Shown piece after piece: positions 24,614 to 31,971 of a stretch of 33,572 nucleotides of DNA (its first letter is position 1; every line of letters starts with the position of its first letter). The DNA lies in contig PMZI01000032.1 in NCBI GenBank assembly GCA_003170475.1, positions 1 to 33,572 on the forward strand. Direction: 5' to 3'. A model generated the notes under the pieces. That model ran no database searches and had not been told where the DNA came from. It saw only the letters and a list, made by a program, of their open reading frames with translations. Source of the DNA: Ignavibacteriota bacterium. Lineage in GTDB: Bacteria; Bacteroidota; Ignavibacteria; UBA10030. The position numbers were made by a program, and so were the translations under genes.

Positions 24614-25663
24614 ATGAATCGTAGAATACTCGCCTTGGCGGAAGGCAGGTTCAGTCCGCTGAAGTCCAAGACGGCAAACGGCGCGATTGCGTATCTCACG
24701 AGTGAAGTCATAGGGGTCGTTGACAGCACCAAAGCCGGCATGACGTCCCAACAGGTGCTTGGCTATGGCGGCGACATTCCAGTTCTCCGCAATCTGGAAG
24801 AAGGTCTTCGTCTCCAACCGACGCACATGCTGATCGGCATCGCACCTCCCGGAGGGCGCTTGCCGGAGATATGGCGGGACCTCATTCGCGAGTCGATCAA
24901 AGCCCGACTCCACATTCTCAGCGGGCTCCACACGATTCTCTCCGACGACGCTGAGTTCACAACGCTGGCAAGGGAATACAATGTCAGCATCACAGATTAC
25001 AGAAAGATTGCTCCCGAATCTGAGGTAGTGGCAAAGGGCACGTGGCGAAATCGGAGAGCCAACGTCATCCTCACTGTCGGTACAGACTGCAACATCGGGA
25101 AAATGACGACGATTCTGGAGATTCAAAAGGACCTTGTGCAGCGCGGGGTGAAATCGGATTTCGTTGCCACCGGTCAAACGGGAATGATGATCAGGGGCAG
25201 GGGAGTCGCTGTCGATTCACTCATCGGCGACTACATCGCAGGAGCAATAGAATTGGAAATCGACCGTTCTGTGGCGGAAGGCTATGAGTACATCCTTGTC
25301 GAAGGACAGGGTGCCCTGACGCATATGGGGTATTCGAGCGTCACGCTGGGGCTTCTTCACGGAACAATGCCGGATGCCATGATCCTTTGTCATCAACCAA
25401 CCCGATTGAAAGATGACTACGGTTTGGTTCTGCCCGGATTGAAAAGCATTATCGATCTTCACGAAGGGATTGTCAGGTTTTTCCGTGAAACAAAAGTCAT
25501 CGCTATCGGACTGAACTCTGTGGGCCTCTCTGATGAGGAGTCACAGGCGGCGGCAGAGCGTATCACCCAAGAAACCGGTCTGCCCACCGTCGATGCGTTT
25601 CGATTCAGTCCTCAGAAGCTGACTGACGCGCTCATTGGGTATTTTTCGACAAAAGGTCATTGA
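24614..25663 (+). CDS. DUF1611-family P-loop protein (DgcN-like)
   Basis: The 349-residue protein belongs to DUF1611. It has an N-terminal Rossmann-like part (residues 1-140, THMLIGIAPPGGRLP) and a C-terminal P-loop domain with the variant Walker A VGTDCNIGKMTT (155-166) and EGQGALTHMGYSSV. A family member, DgcN, has been described as an N-acetyltransferase acting on D-glutamate, working with an enolase-superfamily racemase (DgcA). A dipeptide epimerase related to such racemases is encoded about 10 kb upstream in this window. The role here is inferred. The stop overlaps the frame of lysA and the genes are probably coupled. Confidence 0.82.
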   Translation: MNRRILALAEGRFSPLKSKTANGAIAYLTSEVIGVVDSTKAGMTSQQVLGYGGDIPVLRNLEEGLRLQPTHMLIGIAPPGGRLPEIWRDLIRESIKARLHILSGLHTILSDDAEFTTLAREYNVSITDYRKIAPESEVVAKGTWRNRRANVILTVGTDCNIGKMTTILEIQKDLVQRGVKSDFVATGQTGMMIRGRGVAVDSLIGDYIAGAIELEIDRSVAEGYEYILVEGQGALTHMGYSSVTLGLLHGTMPDAMILCHQPTRLKDDYGLVLPGLKSIIDLHEGIVRFFRETKVIAIGLNSVGLSDEESQAAAERITQETGLPTVDAFRFSPQKLTDALIGYFSTKGH

Positions 25664-25680
25664 TCGAAGGAAGGAATACT

Positions 25681-26943
25681 GTGGAAGGATTTCGTTACCA
25701 AGACAACGAACTGTACTGCGAGGATGTCGCGCTGCATGAGCTTCCGGAAGAATTCGGAACGCCGCTCTACGTGTACAGCAAGAACCAAATTATCCAAAAC
25801 TATCGCGCGATCGAAGAACCCCTCAAAGACCTCGATCACGTCGTCTGCTATGCGTTGAAGGCGAACGCCAATCCGGCGATCCTCAAGATTCTCGCACAGG
25901 AAGGAGCCGGTGCTGACGTGGTTTCGGGCGGCGAGCTGTACCTTGCGCTCAAAGCCGGTTTTCCGCCGTCCAGGATCACGTTTGCCGGAGTCGGGAAGAG
26001 GGACGATGAAATAGAATACGCGCTGAAGAGCAACATCTTCACGATCAATGCGGAGTCAGCGCAGGAACTTCAGGTCATATCGCGTGTCGCTCTTCGCCTC
26101 GGTGTGAAAGCGCGGGTCACCTTGCGTATCAACCCCGATATTGATGCCCAGAGCCATCCGTATATTACCACTGGCTTGAAGCAGAACAAGTTCGGCATAC
26201 CTGCCGAAGAAGCAGTAGGCGTTTTCAAGTTTGCCGCAACGATGCAGAACCTTGAAACCGTTGGAGTGCATGCCCACATCGGCTCCCAGATTACGAAAAT
26301 CGAACCCTTCGTGGAAGCAGCCAATTTCCTTACTCGCTTCGTCACATCCCTGCGGGAAGCCGGAATGCCGATCAATCACATTGACTTTGGAGGCGGATTT
26401 GCGGTGCAGTATCTGAATGTCTTGACTCACGAAGCCCTGCCTGTTGAGCCGGACAACGCCGTTGTTCCACCTCTACGTCAATACATGGAAGCGCTTGTTC
26501 CCGTGCTGCGTGAATCAGGTTGCTCAGTCTGGTTTGAGCCCGGGCGGTCTATCGTGGCAAATGCAGGAGTCCTGCTGACAAAGGTCCTCTACACCAAGGA
26601 AAATGGGGCGAAGAAGTTCGTCATCGTCGATGCCGGGATGAACGACCTGATTCGACCGAGCCTTTACGGCGCTTACCACCAAATCGTGCCGCTGAAGCTG
26701 CAGACATACGAGCACGAACATGCTGATGTGGTTGGACCGATCTGTGAAACGGGAGATTTCCTCGCCCGCGATCGCGTCCTCCCGAAATCAAAGCGGGATG
26801 ATTATCTGGCTGTGATGACGACCGGCGCGTACGGGTTTTCCCTTGCTTCCAATTACAATGCCCGGCCAAAGCCGGCAGAGATCCTGGTGAACGGAGATCG
26901 TGTGCGTGTCATCCGGGAACGGCAAACAATAGATCAGCTCTAG
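25681..26943 (+). CDS. lysA: Diaminopimelate decarboxylase LysA
   Basis: The 420-residue PLP enzyme converts meso-diaminopimelate to L-lysine, the last step of the DAP pathway. The PLP lysine is Lys60 (VVCYALKANAN). Also visible are the HIGSQ phosphate-binding strand, HIDFGGGF, EPGRSIVANAG and the partner-subunit motif GPICETGDFLA with its catalytic Cys. The C-terminal YGFSLASNYNARP is typical. GTG 25681 is preferred over the TTG at 25660 because GAAGGAAGG lies six bases ahead of it. asd follows after 22 bases, so two lysine-pathway enzymes share a transcript. Confidence 0.96.
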   Translation: MEGFRYQDNELYCEDVALHELPEEFGTPLYVYSKNQIIQNYRAIEEPLKDLDHVVCYALKANANPAILKILAQEGAGADVVSGGELYLALKAGFPPSRITFAGVGKRDDEIEYALKSNIFTINAESAQELQVISRVALRLGVKARVTLRINPDIDAQSHPYITTGLKQNKFGIPAEEAVGVFKFAATMQNLETVGVHAHIGSQITKIEPFVEAANFLTRFVTSLREAGMPINHIDFGGGFAVQYLNVLTHEALPVEPDNAVVPPLRQYMEALVPVLRESGCSVWFEPGRSIVANAGVLLTKVLYTKENGAKKFVIVDAGMNDLIRPSLYGAYHQIVPLKLQTYEHEHADVVGPICETGDFLARDRVLPKSKRDDYLAVMTTGAYGFSLASNYNARPKPAEILVNGDRVRVIRERQTIDQL

Positions 26944-26965
26944 AACAAGATAAGCGAAAAGGACG

Positions 26966-27958
26966 ATGAAGCGCTACAATGTGGCAGTCGTAGGAGCAAC
27001 CGGCCTGGTCGGACGGACCATGATGCGGGTGCTGGAAGAACGGAACTTTCCGGTGGACCAGTTGTTGCCGCTGGCTTCGGAGCGGTCCGTGGGAAAGGAA
27101 GTCTTGTTCCACGGAAAGAAGATCCCTGTCCGGAAGCTCGAGGCTGACAGCTTCAACAATATTCAGATTGCACTGTTCTCGGCGGGCGCGAGTGTCAGCA
27201 AAGAGTTTGCGCCTCATGCGGTCGAAGCCGGGACGGTCGTCATCGACAATAGCAGCGCGTTTCGGATGGACGCCAACGTTCCGCTCGTAGTCCCTGAAGT
27301 GAATCGCGCGCAGGTCTTCGCTCATCACGGCATCATCGCCAACCCGAACTGCTCCACCATTCAAATGGTTGTCGTGCTCAAACCGCTTCATGACCGGTTC
27401 AGAATCAAGAGAGTCGTGGTGTCGACCTATCAGTCGGTGACCGGAGCCGGCCAGCGGGCAGTGAGCCAGCTCGAAGATGAACTTGCCAAACGGCCGCTCA
27501 GAGAAAAGAAGTTTCCTCATCCGATCGCGTTCAACTGTCTTCCTCACATCGATGTGTTCTTCGATGACGGCTATACGAAGGAAGAGGTGAAGATGAAACA
27601 GGAGACCGTGAAGATTCTGGGTGAAATGATCGCAGTCACGGCTACGACGGTGCGCGTCCCTGTGATGGGGGGACACAGTGAATCTGTGAACATCGAGTTC
27701 GAGAAGTCATGCAGCGTGAAAGAGGTGCGTGACATCCTGAAATCTGCCCCCGGAGTTGTGGTGCAGGACGATCCCGCCAACAACGTCTATCCCATGCCGA
27801 TCAATGCCTTTGACAAAGATGATGTCTTTGTGGGGAGGATTCGGATGGATGAGACCATTCCTCATGGGATCAATCTCTGGATCGTTTCGGACAATATCCG
27901 AAAAGGTGCGGCGACAAATGCCGTGCAGATTGCCGAAGCGTTGATTGCGAACTCGTGA
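26966..27958 (+). CDS. asd: Aspartate-semialdehyde dehydrogenase
   Basis: The 330-residue enzyme reduces aspartyl phosphate to aspartate semialdehyde with NADPH, the branch point to lysine/DAP, threonine and methionine. The NADP-binding VVGATGLVGRTM is at 8-20. Active-site Cys129 (NPNCSTIQ), Gln156 (STYQSVTGAG) and His237 (VMGGHSES) are all present, and length is standard. It lies between lysA and a copper-binding lipoprotein gene. Its product feeds both LysA upstream and the methionine enzyme downstream. Confidence 0.97.
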   Translation: MKRYNVAVVGATGLVGRTMMRVLEERNFPVDQLLPLASERSVGKEVLFHGKKIPVRKLEADSFNNIQIALFSAGASVSKEFAPHAVEAGTVVIDNSSAFRMDANVPLVVPEVNRAQVFAHHGIIANPNCSTIQMVVVLKPLHDRFRIKRVVVSTYQSVTGAGQRAVSQLEDELAKRPLREKKFPHPIAFNCLPHIDVFFDDGYTKEEVKMKQETVKILGEMIAVTATTVRVPVMGGHSESVNIEFEKSCSVKEVRDILKSAPGVVVQDDPANNVYPMPINAFDKDDVFVGRIRMDETIPHGINLWIVSDNIRKGAATNAVQIAEALIANS

Positions 27959-27977
27959 ATGTTGGAGAGGAAACGTG

Positions 27978-28328
27978 ATGATGGAACGATACAGAACCGT
28001 TGTGCTGATTCTCGTCTTTGTCCTGGTTACTCTCGCCGGATGCGGCCGTCAGGAAAAAAGTGAGAGCAAACCCACAAAGTATCATCATCTCAGGGGGCAG
28101 ATTGTTGCTCTCGATCCAGCCTCAAGCCTCATCACCATATCCCACGAAAAAATCCCGAACTTCATGGAAGCAATGACGATGTCGTTTAGCATCAAAGACA
28201 GCGCCTTGTTCCGTGGTGTTGAGGTGGGGGATTCTGTCCGCGGTGTCGTTGCAGTCCAGCGTCCCGAGATATGGCTCGACAGTCTTACGGTCTTCTGGAA
28301 AATGCCGTCATCGGGACCATCGCTCTAG
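27978..28328 (+). CDS. CusF/CopK-like copper-binding lipoprotein
   Basis: From ATG 27978 (GAGAGG seven bases upstream) the protein has 116 residues. It has a lipoprotein signal ending in TLAGC and a small OB-fold domain with the Met-rich metal site FMEAMTMSF, then LFRGVEVGDSVRGVVAV, as in CusF-like Cu(I)/Ag(I) chaperones. It should bind copper in the periplasm or deliver it to an exporter or cuproprotein. No CusA/B/C genes are near. It sits oddly between asd and a methionine-synthesis gene. The longer frame back to 27945 overlaps asd and is less likely. Confidence 0.83.
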   Translation: MMERYRTVVLILVFVLVTLAGCGRQEKSESKPTKYHHLRGQIVALDPASSLITISHEKIPNFMEAMTMSFSIKDSALFRGVEVGDSVRGVVAVQRPEIWLDSLTVFWKMPSSGPSL

Positions 28329-28383
28329 AACTCGCAACTTTCTTGATTCATCCACGACATTCGATTGAGCTCTGGAGAAACGT

Positions 28384-30225
28384 GTGAAGCTTGACTTCCG
28401 TCAAAGGATAAAGGAAGGTCCCATTCTGTGCGATGGGGCCATGGGGACTTTGCTGGACATGTATGGGTCCGGCGAACGTCCGCATGAGATTCAAAACGTC
28501 AAGCATCCGGAACTTGTTGCCCGCATCCATCAGGAATATATCGATGCCGGTGCCGAGATCATCGAGACCAACACTTTTTCCGCCAACCGGTTTCGCCTTT
28601 CTCAGTTTCATCTCGAGGATCGCTTGAAAGAGATCAATCGGGCGGGAGTCGAAATCGCCCGCCGGGTCGCGGGTGACCGCGTGTACGTTGCTGGATCGGT
28701 GGGGCCGACGGGAAAACTTCTGGAGCCAATCGGAAAAATCAGGCTTTCCGCCGCCCGCGATTCCTTCAAAGAACAAATCGAAGTTCTCCTGGCTGCCGGT
28801 ATCGACCTTCTCATCCTGGAAACGTTCGTCAGTCTTCATGAGCTCGATGAAGCCATTGACGCCGCGAAGGAACTCACATCGATACCGATCGTCGCTCAAA
28901 AAGCATTTGCCGAAGACGGTTCCATCCTTTCTGGATCTTTTCCTCTCGAAGTTGTCGAACATTTGTTGAGCAAAGGTGTCGACGTTGTCGGTGCAAACTG
29001 CACAGTGGGACCGCAACGGATGTTCAGCATTATCCGGGCGATGTACAAGGATGGGGTAATCCTCTCTGCCCAGCCGGCGGCAGGAATCCCGACGTTCCAG
29101 GATGGCCGATCCGTCTATCACACGACACCGGAGTATTTGGCGACATACGCGCGAGAACTTCTACAATCAGGAGTAACGCTGATAGGTGCTTGTTGCGGAT
29201 CGACACCTGCACACATCAAAGCGATGCGCAAGGCTCTTGATGAAATGGCAGGAAGTCTTCCGTCAGTTGCCGTTCCTCCCGAGGTCTCCTCTAAGACAAG
29301 AACGATTGTCGAATCCGGTGCGCCCGCACCATCGGACGCAGAAGGAAACCGTTCCGAGTTTGCCCGAAACCTCGGCAAGAAATTCCTCGTCACGGCGGAA
29401 CTTGACGTCCCGCGTGGTCTCGATATGTCATCAGTCATCGAGGGAGCGCGTTATCTTCACCGGGCTGGAGTGGATGCCATCAACATCACGGATGGTGCCC
29501 GTGCCCGTCTCCGGATGAACTCCATTGCTCTTTCCCATCTGATGCAACGTGATGTCGGTATTGAGGCGATGACGCACCTGACAACGCGCGACCGGAACAT
29601 GATCGGGCTGCAGTCGGAGTTGCTTGGCGCCCACCTGCTCGGTGTACGGAATATTCTCTGCATCACAGGCGATCCGACGAATGTTGGAGACTATCCTCAA
29701 GCGACATCCGTGCACGACATTGATTCGATCGGATTGATTCGCGCGGTGAAAGCCATGAACAAGGGGCTCGATCTCATGGGGAACAGTCTTGAGCAGAGAA
29801 CGTCGTTTCTCATCGCGTGCGCGGCAAATCCCATGGCTGAAGATATGGATCGCGAAATCGCCCGACTCGCGCGAAAAATCGAAGCAGGAGCAGATGTCGT
29901 CTTCACTCAGCCGATTTATGAGATGCGTACCCTCGAGCTGCTTGCGAAGCGTGCTGAGCAGTGGCACGTTCCGATCATATTGGGAATACTACCGCTCCGG
30001 AGTTACCGGCATGCCGAGTTTCTCCATAACGAAATTCCCGGCATGGCGATCCCGGAAAACATCCGAGAGTCGCTCCGTTCCGCCGGGAACAAAGCGCCAG
30101 CGCTGGGAGTTCAGATCACGAAGGATTTTCTCCGCACGGCAAAGCATCTTGTCTCCGGTGCGTACCTCATGCCCCCCTTCAAGAAATACGACGTCGTCCC
30201 CCAAATCCTCGAAGCCCTTGAGTGA
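28384..30225 (+). CDS. Bifunctional homocysteine S-methyltransferase / 5,10-methylenetetrahydrofolate reductase
   Basis: The 613-residue fusion has an N-terminal homocysteine methyltransferase barrel (1 to about 290) with zinc cysteines Cys206 (GANCTVGP), Cys270 and Cys271 (GACCGSTP). The C-terminal MetF-like flavin domain (about 325-610) carries AELDVPRGLD, LRMNSIALSHL, THLTTRDRN, ILCITGDP and VVFTQPIYE. The layout matches B. subtilis YitJ: it makes 5-methyl-THF and methylates homocysteine, or salvages methionine. The GTG start has GGAGA upstream. The gene lies 55 bases after the copper lipoprotein and close to asd, consistent with a methionine/lysine block. No SAM riboswitch was recognised. 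Confidence 0.95.
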   Translation: MKLDFRQRIKEGPILCDGAMGTLLDMYGSGERPHEIQNVKHPELVARIHQEYIDAGAEIIETNTFSANRFRLSQFHLEDRLKEINRAGVEIARRVAGDRVYVAGSVGPTGKLLEPIGKIRLSAARDSFKEQIEVLLAAGIDLLILETFVSLHELDEAIDAAKELTSIPIVAQKAFAEDGSILSGSFPLEVVEHLLSKGVDVVGANCTVGPQRMFSIIRAMYKDGVILSAQPAAGIPTFQDGRSVYHTTPEYLATYARELLQSGVTLIGACCGSTPAHIKAMRKALDEMAGSLPSVAVPPEVSSKTRTIVESGAPAPSDAEGNRSEFARNLGKKFLVTAELDVPRGLDMSSVIEGARYLHRAGVDAINITDGARARLRMNSIALSHLMQRDVGIEAMTHLTTRDRNMIGLQSELLGAHLLGVRNILCITGDPTNVGDYPQATSVHDIDSIGLIRAVKAMNKGLDLMGNSLEQRTSFLIACAANPMAEDMDREIARLARKIEAGADVVFTQPIYEMRTLELLAKRAEQWHVPIILGILPLRSYRHAEFLHNEIPGMAIPENIRESLRSAGNKAPALGVQITKDFLRTAKHLVSGAYLMPPFKKYDVVPQILEALE

Positions 30226-30722
30226 AGTGTTAGGAGTTTGTATGCCGAGCAGACACAAGGATATCCTCGCAGGGGTTCTCCGGTGTTTCTGCAATCATTC
30301 CTTTGAACAAAACTTCCCGCGTATTCACGAATCTAACAATAGATCCCCGGGATTGTTCCCATTCTCAAGAATGATTTGCGTGAATTCCTTTGTTCCCGCA
30401 GAGATTCTGTTGGCATCGATATTGCCGTGTGATGCTTTGTGAGCACCGTGGATTTCCATGGAAGTGTTGACGAAAAAGGGGCGCACGCGGGATATTGTGC
30501 AATTCGTGCTGGCAGGATAGTAGCATCAGATAAACTTCAAAATCTCTGGTCGGGAAGCAATTCTGTAGCAATAGCGGTGAATCCGCTTCAACGTTTGCAG
30601 TACCATCTCCTCGCAACTCTCTGTCCGTCAAGCTCGGCCTCGTCTTACCCTTTGTACTATTTCGTTCTTCCTCTTGTTGGCGCGAGAGTACGGCGACACC
30701 GTATATCGAGAGATAAATAGAA
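30226..30722. other. AT-richer gene-poor stretch with a sigma-54-like site
   Basis: No firm gene was found in these 497 bases. A 66-codon frame at 30241-30442 has AGGAG five bases ahead of its ATG but an unconvincing, Cys-dotted composition; a GTG frame at 30439-30720 is similarly weak. It holds a CATTCT-CA-AGAATG dyad at 30360-30373 and the sigma-54-like TGGCATCGATATTGCC at 30411-30426. Base composition is lower in GC than the flanking biosynthetic genes, fitting an inserted or decaying segment. Confidence 0.45.
30411..30426 (+). promoter_or_regulatory. Sigma-54-like promoter (TGGCAT-N5-TTGCC)
   Basis: TGGCATCGATATTGCC keeps the GG and GC dinucleotides and spacing of -24/-12 promoters and shares TGGCATC with the site at 9029. 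Position 6 is T and the last base is C instead of A/T. It lies about 300 bases upstream of the pentapeptide-repeat gene, which would give a long leader, so its target is uncertain. Confidence 0.35.
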
Positions 30723-31304
30723 ATGGACCAGACATTCATAGACAATCGGACTTTCGACCGAGTTGATTTCAGGGAACACCCTCTGCAAAAGGGTGAGTAC
30801 GACAAATGCAGCTTTGACAGCTGCGACCTTTCGAGTGTTGACCTTTCTGAAATGAAGTTTGTTGGGTGCCGGTTTGTTCACTGCAACTTGAGTTTAGCCA
30901 AATTGTCAAAGACTGCATTACGAGGTATTATATTCAAGGACTGCAAAATGGTGGGGCTTCATTTTGACACCTGCAATGAGTTTGGGCTGTCGTTCAGTTT
31001 TGAGAATTGTTTCCTCATGCATTCGACATTCTATCGGACAAAAATCAAAAAGACAACCTTCAAGAACTCGCAGCTCCATGAAGTAGATTTCACCGAATGT
31101 GATCTCACAGGTTCAATGTTTGATCATTGCGATCTGGAAAGAGCCATGTTTCAAAACACGGTCATTGAGAAAGTCGACTTTCGGACTTCGTACAATTATT
31201 CGATTGACCCCCAAGTGAACAGAATAAGGAAAGCCGTATTTTCGATACCTGAGATCGTTGGGCTCCTGGACAAATACGACATTACGATTGACAAGGCGGG
31301 TTGA
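30723..31304 (+). CDS. Pentapeptide-repeat protein (Qnr/McbG-like fold)
   Basis: The 193-residue protein consists largely of pentapeptide repeats (A/C-x-L/F-x-x) from about residue 9 to 160, for example CSFDSCDLSSVDLSEMKF and VDFTECDLTGSMFDHCDL. These form a right-handed quadrilateral beta helix. A short C-terminal segment, NYSIDPQVNRIRKAVFSIPE to LLDKYDI, caps the helix and is common in this family. Some relatives mimic DNA and protect gyrase from quinolones or microcin; others have unknown roles. Length is similar to Qnr, but function cannot be assigned. Codon and base use look more AT-rich than the neighbouring biosynthetic genes, hinting at acquisition. Confidence 0.88.
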   Translation: MDQTFIDNRTFDRVDFREHPLQKGEYDKCSFDSCDLSSVDLSEMKFVGCRFVHCNLSLAKLSKTALRGIIFKDCKMVGLHFDTCNEFGLSFSFENCFLMHSTFYRTKIKKTTFKNSQLHEVDFTECDLTGSMFDHCDLERAMFQNTVIEKVDFRTSYNYSIDPQVNRIRKAVFSIPEIVGLLDKYDITIDKAG

Positions 31305-31404
31305 CTTGCAACCTGAATTGAGATCCTGACGGAAAGAACTTCCTGGGAAACGAACGAAACCAGTACAATGAACGCCGGCGTTTAACAAACAACGGAAGGG
31401 ACTG

Positions 31405-31713
31405 ATGTCTACTGAACCAAAGAAATCAACCTCGCATCCGAGCGATGATAACCGCTTCAAACTGCTGGATCGTGCAATCACCAAGCATCAATCCAGCGGC
31501 GATGCCCTCATAGAGATTCTTCATGTCGCCCACTTGAGGGTTGATTCATTGGCGCGAGCTTACGGATCGCACATCCTTACGCCCCAAGCTCTTCTCGATG
31601 CATCGTATCAGCTTTATGGCTGCCATCCGGAGCGAGCAGATCATGTGGAAATTCCTGCCAGCGACTTTTCGTTTTGGAAAACCATCTCCCCCCGGGATCC
31701 GCGCTCATGTTGA
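31405..31713 (+). pseudogene. NuoE/HoxE-like N-terminal fragment (complex I or hydrogenase 24-kDa subunit remnant)
   Basis: The first 48 residues, including NRFKLLDRAITKHQ and SSGDALIEILHVAH, strongly resemble the N-terminal helical part of NuoE/HoxE 2Fe-2S subunits (HoxE pattern: RFK.LE...KHQY..DALIEVLH.AQ). The expected continuation (GYLP..., SRVYGVATFY, and the four 2Fe-2S cysteines) is absent. The remaining 54 residues diverge and contain only two Cys. A GGAAGGGA ribosome site precedes the ATG. It is best read as a truncated or decayed gene, though a small intact protein using the helical part cannot be excluded. No other nuo or hox genes are near. Confidence 0.5.
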
Positions 31714-31971
31714 ACAGATCGTGCGAGAGTTTCCTCAGATAGCGGATTCAGTGATCGCATGCTGGAAGACCTCACGCCCAATATAAGCCCCCTTTGTCCT
31801 TTTTTGCCAATCGATCCCTGTATGCCGGGACCAAGCGTCTGATTCTGCATTCCTCTTCAATCTGTCATTTCCTCGACCGAATTCGACAATATTCTTGATT
31901 TTCGCACTTGTATTCGTGATATTCTTGCGAATATTCGACCATTCCACTTCAACCGTTGCGCCGCATCCTTG
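31714..31971. promoter_or_regulatory. AT-rich upstream region of the DUF5916 gene
   Basis: This 258-base region has no credible gene. Near its end, ATATTCTTG occurs twice (about 31889 and 31919), and the perfect palindrome CGAATATTCG lies at 31928-31937, about 35 bases before the proposed start. These may be part of a promoter or operator. No clear ribosome site precedes the ATG. Confidence 0.35.

Noticed and set aside
30241-30442. A 66-codon frame with AGGAG upstream of its ATG
   Set aside because: Its translation has no recognisable domain, scattered Cys/Ser/Asn and no hydrophobic core pattern; kept only as a possibility within the gene-poor stretch.
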